NCBI GenBank assembly: GCA_902488965.1
Contig: CABTYA010000033.1
Span: 1 to 11,659, forward strand
Reading direction: 5' to 3'
Source of the DNA: an uncultured Veillonellaceae bacterium
GTDB lineage: Bacteria > Bacillota > Negativicutes > Veillonellales > Negativicoccaceae
Length of the DNA: 11,659 bases
The notes under the pieces are model-generated. The model worked only from the letters and a program-made list of their open reading frames with translations. It made no database searches and was not told where the DNA came from. This document shows, in pieces, positions 1-8,263 of the stretch (the first letter of the stretch is position 1; every line of letters starts with the position of its first letter). The position numbers were made by a program, and so were the translations under genes.

Positions 1-1887
1 ATTTTTGCTGATTGCCGACAGTACCGTTCCGCCGGCTTGCTCAATCGCGGCCTTAGCCTCGCTGCGCGTATAATGTGCCAATCTCCCCGTCAACACGACC
101 CGTTCGCCGACCAATACCCCCTCGGTCGCCCGGACCGGTACATCCTGCGTCAATGAGACGCCGGCCTGCGCCAACTGCTCGAGCAGCTGCTCCGTTTCCG
201 GCAAATGCAGATAAGTATGCAAGGCGATGGCTGTTTTCTCGCCGATCCCTTCAATCGCGGCAAGTTCTTCCGGCGTTGCCTGCATCAGTTTCTCAACGGA
301 AGGATAGGCCTCGGCTACTAACTGCGCCGCTTTCGTACCGACGAAGCGAATACCCAGCGCAAACAAAACTCGTCCCAATCCGCGCGAACGACTTTGGGCA
401 ATCGCCGACACCAAATTTTGCGCCCGTTTTTCACCGAAGAGCGGCAACCGTTCCAATTCTTCCGCCCGCAGATGATAAAAGTCCGCAGGCGTTGCAATCA
501 GTTTTTCTTCCTGCAAACGATCGACTACGGAAGGCCCCAACCCGTCAATATTCATCGCATCGCGCGACGCGAAATGAATCAACCGCTCCCGCATGACTCC
601 CGGGCAATGCGGATTGGAGCAGCGTACCGCCGCCTCTCCGCTACGAACCGCCGGGCTGTCGCAAACGGGGCATGTCGACGGCATAACGAATATCTCTTCT
701 TCCCCGCTACGCTTCTCCGTACATGCGCTGACGATTTCGGGAATAATTTCTCCTGCTTTATGAATGACCACCGTATCGCCGACACGCACGTCTTTGGCCG
801 CGATATAGTCCGCGTTATGCAAGGTCGCACGCCGCACCAATGTCCCCGCCAACCACACCGGCTCCAAATCGGCCGACGGCGTCAATACACCGGTACGCCC
901 GACCGTGACAACGATGCGTTCCACTTTTGTTATCGCCTGCTCCGGCGGATACTTATAGGCAATCGCCCAGCGAGGATCTTTGCTCGTATGGCCGAGGATT
1001 TCCTGCAGTGAAAAATCATTGATTTTAATGACCATCCCGTCCGTATCGTACGGCAACTCATGACGAGCGGTGTCCCAGTGCTGCACTTGCTCCTCGATTT
1101 CCTCCGCCGTGCGGCACAACCGATAGTGCGGGTTGACCGGAAATCCGTCCGCTTTCAGCCGCTGCAACAGTTCTTCCTGCGAACGAATCCCGGCCGCCGT
1201 CGGCGTTCCCAGCGCATACGCAAAAAAGCCCAGACGGCGGCGGGCGGTCACTTTCGGATCCGTTTGCCGGAGCGACCCCGCCGCGGCATTGCGGCAATTG
1301 GCAAAGGGCGGCTCTCCCGCCTCATCCCGCTGGCGGTTCAGCTCCGCAAATGCGGTATGCGGCATATACACCTCGCCGCGCACTTCCCAATGCGCCGGTA
1401 CCCCCGTCAAGCGCCACGGAATCCCCCGAATCGTCTTGACATTGGCGGTGATATCTTCCCCCACCCGGCCGTCGCCACGAGTAACACAACGCACCAGGTA
1501 GCCGTCTTCATAGACCAAATTGACCGCGAGTCCGTCGATTTTCAGCTCTGTCACAAATGCCGGTATCCGTTGCCCCGCATCGTCTTGCGCCCGCGTCATA
1601 AAGGTCCGCACTTCCTCCATGCTGAATGCATTGCTCAAACTCAGCATAGGCGTCTCATGCGTCACCTTCGCAAATGCCTGTGCGGCATATCCTCCGACAT
1701 GCTGTGTCGGCGACTCGGGCGTCACAAGTTCCGGATACTTTGTCTCCCACTCCACCAATTCCCGATACAAGCGGTCATATTCGTAGTCCGTTATTTCGGG
1801 CGCATCCAGTACATAATACAAATAGCTGTGATGCAGCAACTCCTGTTGCAAACGGCGAACCGTTTGCACTGTTTCCTGTGTCGCCAT
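1..1887 (-). CDS. ligA: NAD-dependent DNA ligase LigA (3' end cut by window edge)
   Basis: Seals nicks in DNA using NAD+, joining Okazaki fragments and finishing repair patches in the cytoplasm. Reading the minus strand from ATG at 1887 gives 629 codons with no stop before base 1. Family members are about 670 residues, so roughly 40 C-terminal residues lie outside the window. The adenylation motif KIDG places the AMP-accepting lysine at residue 116; EVRGEVYMP (Glu172) and DGMVIKIN (Lys288) are further nucleotidyltransferase motifs. The zinc finger has four cysteines at 406, 409, 423 and 428. Helix-hairpin-helix repeats follow (about 430-580), and a BRCT domain begins near 590 (VLVGERVVLTGRL) and is truncated by the edge. 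The start is fixed by an AAAGGAG site inside the last codons of pcrA. Only two bases separate the pcrA stop from this ATG, so the genes are co-transcribed and probably translationally coupled. Identification is very secure. Confidence 0.97.
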   Translation of the reverse strand, partial: MATQETVQTVRRLQQELLHHSYLYYVLDAPEITDYEYDRLYRELVEWETKYPELVTPESPTQHVGGYAAQAFAKVTHETPMLSLSNAFSMEEVRTFMTRAQDDAGQRIPAFVTELKIDGLAVNLVYEDGYLVRCVTRGDGRVGEDITANVKTIRGIPWRLTGVPAHWEVRGEVYMPHTAFAELNRQRDEAGEPPFANCRNAAAGSLRQTDPKVTARRRLGFFAYALGTPTAAGIRSQEELLQRLKADGFPVNPHYRLCRTAEEIEEQVQHWDTARHELPYDTDGMVIKINDFSLQEILGHTSKDPRWAIAYKYPPEQAITKVERIVVTVGRTGVLTPSADLEPVWLAGTLVRRATLHNADYIAAKDVRVGDTVVIHKAGEIIPEIVSACTEKRSGEEEIFVMPSTCPVCDSPAVRSGEAAVRCSNPHCPGVMRERLIHFASRDAMNIDGLGPSVVDRLQEEKLIATPADFYHLRAEELERLPLFGEKRAQNLVSAIAQSRSRGLGRVLFALGIRFVGTKAAQLVAEAYPSVEKLMQATPEELAAIEGIGEKTAIALHTYLHLPETEQLLEQLAQAGVSLTQDVPVRATEGVLVGERVVLTGRLAHYTRSEAKAAIEQAGGTVLSAISKN

Positions 1888-1889
1888 AA

Positions 1890-4082
1890 CTACTCCTTTG
1901 TCAGCGGAGCAAATTTGACCATGACCAAACGCACCCCTTGCGTGGGAAATTCCAACTGCAACTGCATGCGTTCTCCTTCTCCGCGGACTTCCAATACTTT
2001 ACCCACGCCCCATTTGGCGTGTTTGACCCGATCTCCGACCTGCCAATCGTAGCGTGCCGAAGGACGGGGTTTCGGCCCTTGATGCACCACCGCAAGGCCC
2101 GCGACAGTGCGGCGGCTCTCCCGATCGCGATGCGCCGCGCCTTGCCAGTCGGACGATCGTTTCGGTGTTCTGGTTTCAATCAACTCCGAAGGAATCTCCG
2201 CCAAAAAACGGCTCGGCAAGTACGGCGTCGTCGTCCCGAATGTCGTCCGCATGCCGGCATGCGTCAAGTATAAACGACGCTCCGCCCGCGTAATTCCGAC
2301 ATAACACAAACGTCGTTCTTCCTCGAGTTCCGCTTCATCCAAAAATGTACGGGCATGCGGAAACAGCCCCTCATCCATACCGATCAAAAACACCGCCGGA
2401 AATTCCAAGCCCTTGGCACTGTGCAGCGTCATCAACGTAACCCGTCCCGCTTGGTTTTCATATTGATCGACATCATTCACCAATGCCACTTCTTCCAAAA
2501 ACTCCGTCAGTGTCCCGCCGTTTTCCGCATCGAATTCCTTGGCGACCGAAATCAACTCGCCGACGTTTTCCACACGGCTTTCGCCTTTCGCGTCTTTCGC
2601 ATTCAACAACGACGTGATATAGTCCGTCTTCGTCAAAATCTCTTCCAAAAGATCCGCCACCGGCCCCGTCGCTGCCAGATTCATCATTTCCAGCAAAAAC
2701 GCTCCGAACGCCGTCACTTTATATTCCGCCTGTGCGCCCAGACCTTCGATGGCGGATGCCTCCATCACGGCCTCGAAAAAAGAGATGCCCCGCTCGGCGG
2801 CATGCGCCTCCAGCCGCTCGACAGTCGTCGCGCCGATACCTCGTTTGGGTACGTTGATGATCCGTTTGACACTGATATCGTCGCGCGGATTTTGCAGCGA
2901 TTTCAAATACGCCAGGAGATCCTTGATTTCCTGCCGGTCGTAAAATCGTGTTCCCCCGACAATCGTATACGGTACCCCGCTCCGCACGAACGCCTCTTCA
3001 ATCGCGCGCGATTGCGCATTCGTCCGATACAGCACCGCGATGTCTCCGCGTGACAGCCCCGTTTCTCCCAACCGTTCGACCTCGGTTGCGACAAATTGCG
3101 CTTCATCTCGCTCGCTGACCGCCTCAAAGTAGCAAATCTTCTCTCCGCCGCTGCGGTCGGTCCACAACTTTTTCGGAGGGCGATTGGTATTGTGACGGAT
3201 GACCTCGTTGGCCGCTGTCAAAATCGTATCCGTGGAACGGTAATTTTGTTCCAACTTGATCAATTTTGCCCCCGGATAGTCCCGCTGGAAATCAATGATG
3301 TTTTGAATATCCGCACCGCGCCACGAATAAATACTCTGATCCACGTCGCCGACGACACAAATATTTTGTTCTTCACCGACCAACATCCGTGCCAAAATAT
3401 ACTGCGCATGATTCGTATCCTGATATTCATCAATCAAAATATAGCGAAAACGGTCGCGATATTTTTCTCGTACCTCGTTGTCCTGCTGCAGCAACTGTGC
3501 CGGTAGCAGCAACAAATCGTCAAAATCCAACGCATTATTGGATTGCAGCACCCGTTCATACTGCGCATAAATTTCGGCCACTTTCCCCGCATAAAAGTCC
3601 TCCGCCTGCGCACGCATTTCCTTGGCGGACTGCAGTGCGTTTTTCGCATTGGAAATGCGGTTTTGAATCGCCGCGGGTTGAAACTGTTTGTCATCCAGAT
3701 TCATCTCGCGCAAAATCGCTTTGATGACTTGCTTGGTATCCTGTGCATCGTAAATGGTAAATTGATTCGTATAGGCAGGCAAGCGACCGACTTCCCGTCG
3801 CAAAAAACGCGCTCCGAACGAGTGGAATGTACTGATCCACATCCGGCCGGCCTGCGGCCCGACCAAATCGGTCACGCGTGCTTTCATCTCTTTGGCCGCT
3901 TTGTTGGTAAATGTAATCGCCAAAATCGAGTACGGCGATACCCCTTCGTCGAGCAGCCGTGCGATTCGGCAGGTCAGCGCTTTCGTTTTGCCGGAGCCCG
4001 CCCCCGCCAAAATCAACAGCGGCCCTGACGTTGTGAGCACGGCTTCCCGTTGTTTTTCGTTTAATGTATCTAAATAGTTCAT
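1890..4082 (-). CDS. pcrA: ATP-dependent DNA helicase PcrA (UvrD/Rep superfamily 1A)
   Basis: A 3'-5' DNA helicase that acts in repair, plasmid replication and removal of RecA or stalled polymerase from DNA; essential in many Firmicutes. The 730-residue length is normal for PcrA. In order: Q-motif region (Asn8, Gln11), Walker A AGAGSGKT (26-33), motif Ia AITFTNKAAKEM (about 55-66), Walker B DEYQD (218-222), motif III VGDVDQSIYSWRGAD (244-258), motif IV LEQNYRS (277-283), motif V LHSAKGLEF and motif VI ITRAERRLYLTH. The C-terminal Tudor-like RNA polymerase-binding segment (WQVGDRVKHAKWGVGKV) is intact. The start MNYLDTLNEKQREAV matches the usual PcrA N-terminus. Its ribosome site (GGGG, 5 bases before ATG) is weak. 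The ATG lies just 13 bases past the U-tract of the ppaC terminator, so mRNA may come from read-through. It ends in TAG and is followed after 2 bases by ligA, the common Firmicutes pcrA-ligA pair. Confidence 0.97.
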   Translation of the reverse strand: MNYLDTLNEKQREAVLTTSGPLLILAGAGSGKTKALTCRIARLLDEGVSPYSILAITFTNKAAKEMKARVTDLVGPQAGRMWISTFHSFGARFLRREVGRLPAYTNQFTIYDAQDTKQVIKAILREMNLDDKQFQPAAIQNRISNAKNALQSAKEMRAQAEDFYAGKVAEIYAQYERVLQSNNALDFDDLLLLPAQLLQQDNEVREKYRDRFRYILIDEYQDTNHAQYILARMLVGEEQNICVVGDVDQSIYSWRGADIQNIIDFQRDYPGAKLIKLEQNYRSTDTILTAANEVIRHNTNRPPKKLWTDRSGGEKICYFEAVSERDEAQFVATEVERLGETGLSRGDIAVLYRTNAQSRAIEEAFVRSGVPYTIVGGTRFYDRQEIKDLLAYLKSLQNPRDDISVKRIINVPKRGIGATTVERLEAHAAERGISFFEAVMEASAIEGLGAQAEYKVTAFGAFLLEMMNLAATGPVADLLEEILTKTDYITSLLNAKDAKGESRVENVGELISVAKEFDAENGGTLTEFLEEVALVNDVDQYENQAGRVTLMTLHSAKGLEFPAVFLIGMDEGLFPHARTFLDEAELEEERRLCYVGITRAERRLYLTHAGMRTTFGTTTPYLPSRFLAEIPSELIETRTPKRSSDWQGAAHRDRESRRTVAGLAVVHQGPKPRPSARYDWQVGDRVKHAKWGVGKVLEVRGEGERMQLQLEFPTQGVRLVMVKFAPLTKE
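1893..1899 (-). promoter_or_regulatory. Shine-Dalgarno site of ligA, embedded in pcrA
   Basis: AAAGGAG on the minus strand lies 5 bases before the ligA ATG. It is formed by the last sense codons of pcrA (Lys-Glu), directly before its TAG stop. This decides the ligA start and suggests that ribosomes finishing pcrA initiate on ligA. Confidence 0.85.
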
Positions 4083-4095
4083 ATCAACCCCGAAT

Positions 4096-4123
4096 AAAAA
4101 AAGAGTTGCCGAAGCAACTCTTT
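4096..4123 (-). terminator. Intrinsic terminator of ppaC with UUCG tetraloop
   Basis: On the minus strand, a perfect 10-bp stem AAAGAGTTGC / GCAACTCTTT (arms 4123-4114 and 4109-4100) encloses a TTCG loop closed by a C-G pair, the very stable cUUCGg form. A run of T follows to 4096. The stem overlaps the ppaC TAA stop (4124-4122). The next gene, pcrA, starts at 4082. Confidence 0.92.
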
Positions 4124-5042
4124 AGACCGCACCGAGCAGCGGAGGAACGATTTGCTTCTTGCGCGACATCACGCCCGGCAAATGGATACTGCCGTCTTGC
4201 GCGGTCGCACCGAAGGCGCGCGCCACCCATGCATCAACATCCCCGACAAACAGTAAATCGGTTTCTTCTTTCAAAATATCGGTTACCATCAAAAACGATG
4301 CGACATAGCCGTGGGCATTCCGATCGGCCTCCATGAGCGTCCGCAATTCTTCCCGGCGTGCCAATACATCCACCGTATCCATCACGGAAAGCTGTGCCAC
4401 CGAAAACGTCCGATCATCGGCGGAGAATTCCTTCTTGTCGGTTTGCACCCATTGCGCTACCGGGATGTCGGAAATATCCGCGCCCGCTTTCAACATATTC
4501 ATGCCGTATTCTTCGTAATCGACGTCCGCCAATCGCGCCAATGCCTTGACCGCCAATCGATCCAACTCCGTGCAGGTCGGCGAACGGAATAACAGTGTGT
4601 CCGAAATAATCGCCGAGAGCATCATCCCCGCAATCTCTTGGGGAATTTGTACGTGCGCCCGTTCAAACATTTGGAACAAAATCGTCGCGGTGCAGCCGAC
4701 CGGCTCAACCGTAATATGAATCGGCTTTTCCGTTTCAAAATCGCCCAGACGATGATGATCGATCAGCGCGATGACATCCGCATCCTGTACACCGTCAATC
4801 GACTGCTTACGCTCATTATGGTCAACCAACACGACCGGTTGGCCCGCTGTGAATCCTTCGCACAGCGGCGGTTCCGTCAAGCCGAAGGATTGTAACGCAA
4901 AGCGTGTTTCTTTGTTGATTCCTCCGGCACGCACGGCCTTGGCTTCATGTCCCGTCTGCGTATACAGATAGGCACAGGCAATCGCCGAACCGATGCTGTC
5001 GGTATCCGGACTTTTATGTCCGGCAACTAAAATTTCACTCAT
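4122..5042 (-). CDS. ppaC: Manganese-dependent inorganic pyrophosphatase (family II, DHH)
   Basis: Hydrolyses pyrophosphate to two phosphates in the cytoplasm, pulling DNA, RNA and aminoacyl-tRNA synthesis forward. The 306-residue protein has the full family II signature: GHKSPDTDS with metal ligands His9, Asp13 and Asp15; VDHNE (Asp74, His75); the DHH motif at 95-97 (IDHHRLGDF); ISDT (Asp148); and the C-terminal substrate-binding SRKKQ at 293-297. There is no CBS or DRTGG insert between the DHH and DHHA2 domains, so this is the short, non-nucleotide-regulated form. Length and end points match Bacillus PpaC. The ATG at 5042 is preceded by AGGTGA with suitable spacing. The gene has its own likely promoter and a strong terminator, so it is probably a single-gene unit. 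Function is very secure. Confidence 0.97.
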   Translation of the reverse strand: MSEILVAGHKSPDTDSIGSAIACAYLYTQTGHEAKAVRAGGINKETRFALQSFGLTEPPLCEGFTAGQPVVLVDHNERKQSIDGVQDADVIALIDHHRLGDFETEKPIHITVEPVGCTATILFQMFERAHVQIPQEIAGMMLSAIISDTLLFRSPTCTELDRLAVKALARLADVDYEEYGMNMLKAGADISDIPVAQWVQTDKKEFSADDRTFSVAQLSVMDTVDVLARREELRTLMEADRNAHGYVASFLMVTDILKEETDLLFVGDVDAWVARAFGATAQDGSIHLPGVMSRKKQIVPPLLGAV

Positions 5043-5063
5043 TATCTATCACCTCATGCTCAT

Positions 5064-5094
5064 ATTGTACCATGTAATCGGGCAAATATGTAAA
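5064..5094 (-). promoter_or_regulatory. Candidate sigma-A promoter of ppaC
   Basis: On the minus strand, TACAAT (5069-5064) resembles a -10 box and TTTACA (5094-5089) a -35 box, 19 bases apart. Each matches the consensus at five of six positions, but the spacing is longer than the ideal 17. The -35 overlaps the tail of the upstream efflux-operon terminator. The whole gap between acrB and ppaC is under 100 bases, so a promoter has to lie here or inside acrB. Confidence 0.5.
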
Positions 5095-5126
5095 ACGCAG
5101 CCGAGAAATTTAGTCGGCTGCGTTTT
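5089..5126 (-). terminator. Intrinsic terminator of the RND efflux operon
   Basis: A perfect 13-bp inverted repeat has arms at 5126-5114 (AAAACGCAGCCGA on the minus strand) and 5104-5092 (TCGGCTGCGTTTT), with a 9-base loop. The GC-rich stem ending in a T run, 14 bases after the acrB stop, is a classic rho-independent terminator. Its A/T flanks are symmetric, so it could also work for transcription from the other side, though no plus-strand gene needs it. Confidence 0.92.
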
Positions 5127-5140
5127 GACTGCTTAACGGT

Positions 5141-8100
5141 CTATTCTTTTTTGCCGCCCGTCCGTTCAACGACATAAAACAGAATCGGAATCAGGAATAT
5201 TCCCAACAGCGTCGCCGTAAGCATACCGAACACGACAGTAATCCCCATCTCCGAACGGGATACACTGCCGGCACCTGTCGAAAGTGCCAGCGGCAAACAG
5301 CCGATGATGAACGCCAACGACGTCATCAGAATCGGACGCAAACGAATGATCGCCGCCTCTACCGCCGCTCGGGTCAGTTTCATGCCTTTATCGACACGGA
5401 TTTTTCCGTACTCGACAATCAAAATCGCATTCTTTGCGGCCAGGCCGACAATGGTCAGCAAGCCGATTTTGAAGTAGATGTCATTGTTGACATTAAGCAA
5501 CCAGCCGAAGAAAGCCGCGCCGAAAATCCCTGTCGGTACACTCAAGAGAACCGCAAACGGCACTTTCCAGCTTTCGTACAACGCTGCCAACGCCAAGAAT
5601 ACAAAGAGTATCCCCAGTGCCATGACGTACATCATCTGATTGCCGGCTTTCTTTTCCTGTGCGGACTGCTCGGCAAATTCATACGAATAGCCCTGCGGCA
5701 ATACTTCCGCCGCGACTTCTTCCAACGCCGCCAAGGCCTGACCCGAGCTGTACCCCGGCGCAGGCGCCCCGCCGATCTTCATTGCGGGGTAGTTATTGAA
5801 ACGCGTCATTACAGCTACCGATCCGGTCCGTTTCGGTACGATAAAGCTGCTCAACGGAATCATCTCGCCTTTCCAGTTGCGCACCTGCAAATCCCGATTG
5901 GCATCGGGCGACATCCGAAACTCCTGATCCGCTTGCGCGACGACCTTGAAGTTACGGCCGAAAGTTTCAAAATCATTGATCTGCAAACCGCCGTAAAACA
6001 TCTGCAAGCTGGTAAATACATCCGAGATGTTAACGCCCGCTTGGTGTACTTTATCCCGATCGATATCGAATTGATACGCCGGCGTGTCCACGCGAAACGT
6101 CGTATATGCTTGCGCAATTTCCGGGCGGGCATTGACCGCCGCCAAAAATTGCTGACCGACGGCAAACATCGATTCATTGCTGTCGCCGATTTTATTTTCC
6201 AGATACATCGAAAATCCGCCCGTCGCGCCGAGCCCCGGAATCGGCGGCGGGTTGAGCGCCAAAATCCGTGCTTCCGGCGTTTGCATGCCGAATGCAAATG
6301 CTTTACGCATCACCGCGTTGACACTTAACTCCGGCGAAGTGCGTTGATCCCAATGCTGCAGTTTGATAAACGCCAAACCGCTGTTTTGTTTCGGACCGCC
6401 CGACAAAATATCGAATCCCGTGACCCCCATCGTCGCTTCGACGCCCGGTTGCTCACCGATAAATTGCACAAAGCGCTGAATCACGGCATCGGTACGTTTC
6501 CCGGTAGCCCCTTCAGGGAGATTGACCGATGCGATAAAATATCCGTTATCTTCCAGCGGTACAAATGCCGTCGGCATCCGCCAGAAGAAAAACACCGCCA
6601 ACCCCGCAATCGCCACAAGCGACGCCAGCATTACGCCGCTGACCCGAATCATTCGTTCCAGCGCATGTTCATACCGCACCAACAAACGGTCAAACGCCGC
6701 ATTGAACCGATCAAAGAATCGCTCCAGCGCATTTTTTTCTCCCGTCTTTTCTTTCGGATCGGAGAGAATCGTCGCACACAACGCCGGCGTCAACGTCAAT
6801 GCAATAAACGCCGAGATGGCGACCGAGACGGCGATTGTGAGTGCAAATTGTTTGTACAGTACGCCCATAATACCGCCGGCAAACGCCACCGGTACAAATA
6901 CCGAACACAGTACCACCGCAACACCGATGACCGGACCGGAGACTTTCTTCATCGCCATTTGCGTCGCTTCCCGCGGCGATCGCTTGTGATAGCGCATTTC
7001 AAATTCCACCGCTTCGATGACGACAATCGCATCATCGACCACCAAACCGATGGCCAAAACCATCGCAAACAGCGTCAAGGTATTGATGGTAAACCCGAGT
7101 ACTTCAAATGCGACAAACGTCCCCAAGAGCGATACCGGTACCGCGAGCATCGGAATGAGTGTCGCTTTCCAACTTTGCAGGAATAAAAATACGATCAACG
7201 CCACCAAAAGCAACGCTTCCACAAAAGTTTCCAATACCGATGTCAGCGAAGCGGAAATAAATTCCGTATTGTCTAACGCAATCCGATATTCCATGTCTTC
7301 CGGAAACGATTGGGCTGCTTGCGCCAATTTTTCCTTGATTTCCCCTACCGTTTCCAACGCATTGGCGTCACTGGTCAGCGAAAAGGCCATCCCGACAGCC
7401 GGTTGACCGTTGGAGCGGGCGATAAAGTCCTGATTGAGCGCCCCCAATTCCACACGAGCGGCATCACCGAGGCGAATCAAACTTCCGTCGGGATTGGTTT
7501 TCACCACAATCGCAGCAAATTCTTCCGGTTGGATCAACCGTCCCTGCACCGTAACCGCGTACTGGAACTGCTGCGAATCCGGTGCCGGATTCAAGCCGAT
7601 TGAGCCGGCCGCGGCCTGTTGGTTTTGGGAACGCACCGCGCCGATGATTTCGTTGGCCGTCAAACCGTACTGCGCCATCCGTGTCGGATTAAGCCAAATA
7701 TGCATCGCATAATCGGAGCCGAACTCCTGCACGTTACCGACGCCGTCGATTGATTTCAGATCATCCATGTAGTTGATGCTGAAATAGTTCTTCAAAAATG
7801 TCGGGTCATACGTTCCGTTCGGACTGTAAAGTGTCACCGCCAGTGCAAAGTCCCCGCTCGATTTGAGCACCGATACGCCCAGCTGCCGAACCGCGTCCGG
7901 CAACTGTGCATTGGCTTGGGCAACACGGTTTTGCGTTTGCACGGATGCCAAATCGGAATCCGTATCCGTATCGAACAAAATGCTCAACATGTAAAGCCCG
8001 TTGGACGCACTTGACGACGTCATACTCTCAAAACCGTCGATACCGATAATCTGCTTTTCAATCGACTGCGCCACCGTCTCTCCGAGCACTTCCGAGTTGG

Positions 8101-8254
8101 CCCCCGGATACATCGCGATTACGCGTACGCTCGGCGGAGCAATCTGCGGATATCTGTCGATCGGCAACTGCCACATCGACAACGCGCCCGCAATGGAAAT
8201 CAGCAGTGCGATAACGATGGCAAAAATCGGTCGTTTGATAAAAAACTGTGCCAT
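5141..8254 (-). CDS. RND multidrug efflux permease, AcrB/MexB-like (HAE1 family)
   Basis: Inner-membrane proton/drug antiporter that would export lipophilic drugs, dyes, detergents or solvents through a tripartite pump; the actual substrates cannot be read from sequence. The 1037-residue length and architecture fit HAE1: TM1 at about 9-29 after the MAQFFIKRPIF start, a large periplasmic loop to about 335, a TM2-6 block, a second periplasmic loop, and a final TM block. The proton-relay pair Asp407-Asp408 lies in GLVVDDAIVVIE of TM4. The partner lysine is at about 941 in GLAAKNAILIVEY of TM10. The start has GGAGG 6 bases upstream and lies 9 bases after the adaptor gene stop, so the two are co-transcribed. 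It ends in TAG and is followed by a strong terminator. I find no frameshift or missing key residue. No outer-membrane channel gene follows. Family assignment is secure; the exact acrB/mexB name is not justified. Confidence 0.96.
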   Translation of the reverse strand: MAQFFIKRPIFAIVIALLISIAGALSMWQLPIDRYPQIAPPSVRVIAMYPGANSEVLGETVAQSIEKQIIGIDGFESMTSSSASNGLYMLSILFDTDTDSDLASVQTQNRVAQANAQLPDAVRQLGVSVLKSSGDFALAVTLYSPNGTYDPTFLKNYFSINYMDDLKSIDGVGNVQEFGSDYAMHIWLNPTRMAQYGLTANEIIGAVRSQNQQAAAGSIGLNPAPDSQQFQYAVTVQGRLIQPEEFAAIVVKTNPDGSLIRLGDAARVELGALNQDFIARSNGQPAVGMAFSLTSDANALETVGEIKEKLAQAAQSFPEDMEYRIALDNTEFISASLTSVLETFVEALLLVALIVFLFLQSWKATLIPMLAVPVSLLGTFVAFEVLGFTINTLTLFAMVLAIGLVVDDAIVVIEAVEFEMRYHKRSPREATQMAMKKVSGPVIGVAVVLCSVFVPVAFAGGIMGVLYKQFALTIAVSVAISAFIALTLTPALCATILSDPKEKTGEKNALERFFDRFNAAFDRLLVRYEHALERMIRVSGVMLASLVAIAGLAVFFFWRMPTAFVPLEDNGYFIASVNLPEGATGKRTDAVIQRFVQFIGEQPGVEATMGVTGFDILSGGPKQNSGLAFIKLQHWDQRTSPELSVNAVMRKAFAFGMQTPEARILALNPPPIPGLGATGGFSMYLENKIGDSNESMFAVGQQFLAAVNARPEIAQAYTTFRVDTPAYQFDIDRDKVHQAGVNISDVFTSLQMFYGGLQINDFETFGRNFKVVAQADQEFRMSPDANRDLQVRNWKGEMIPLSSFIVPKRTGSVAVMTRFNNYPAMKIGGAPAPGYSSGQALAALEEVAAEVLPQGYSYEFAEQSAQEKKAGNQMMYVMALGILFVFLALAALYESWKVPFAVLLSVPTGIFGAAFFGWLLNVNNDIYFKIGLLTIVGLAAKNAILIVEYGKIRVDKGMKLTRAAVEAAIIRLRPILMTSLAFIIGCLPLALSTGAGSVSRSEMGITVVFGMLTATLLGIFLIPILFYVVERTGGKKE

Positions 8255-8263
8255 TCGTCCTCC

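Noticed and set aside
1060..2052. A 330-codon plus-strand open frame antisense to ligA and the end of pcrA
   Set aside because: It crosses the junction of two certain minus-strand genes, is rich in Arg, His, Pro and Cys as expected of an antisense shadow, and shows no recognisable motif.
6344..7186. A 280-codon plus-strand open frame antisense to the RND permease
   Set aside because: Its composition is dominated by Arg, His, Asn and Gln in low-complexity fashion, it has no domain I recognise, and it lies fully inside a well-conserved permease frame.
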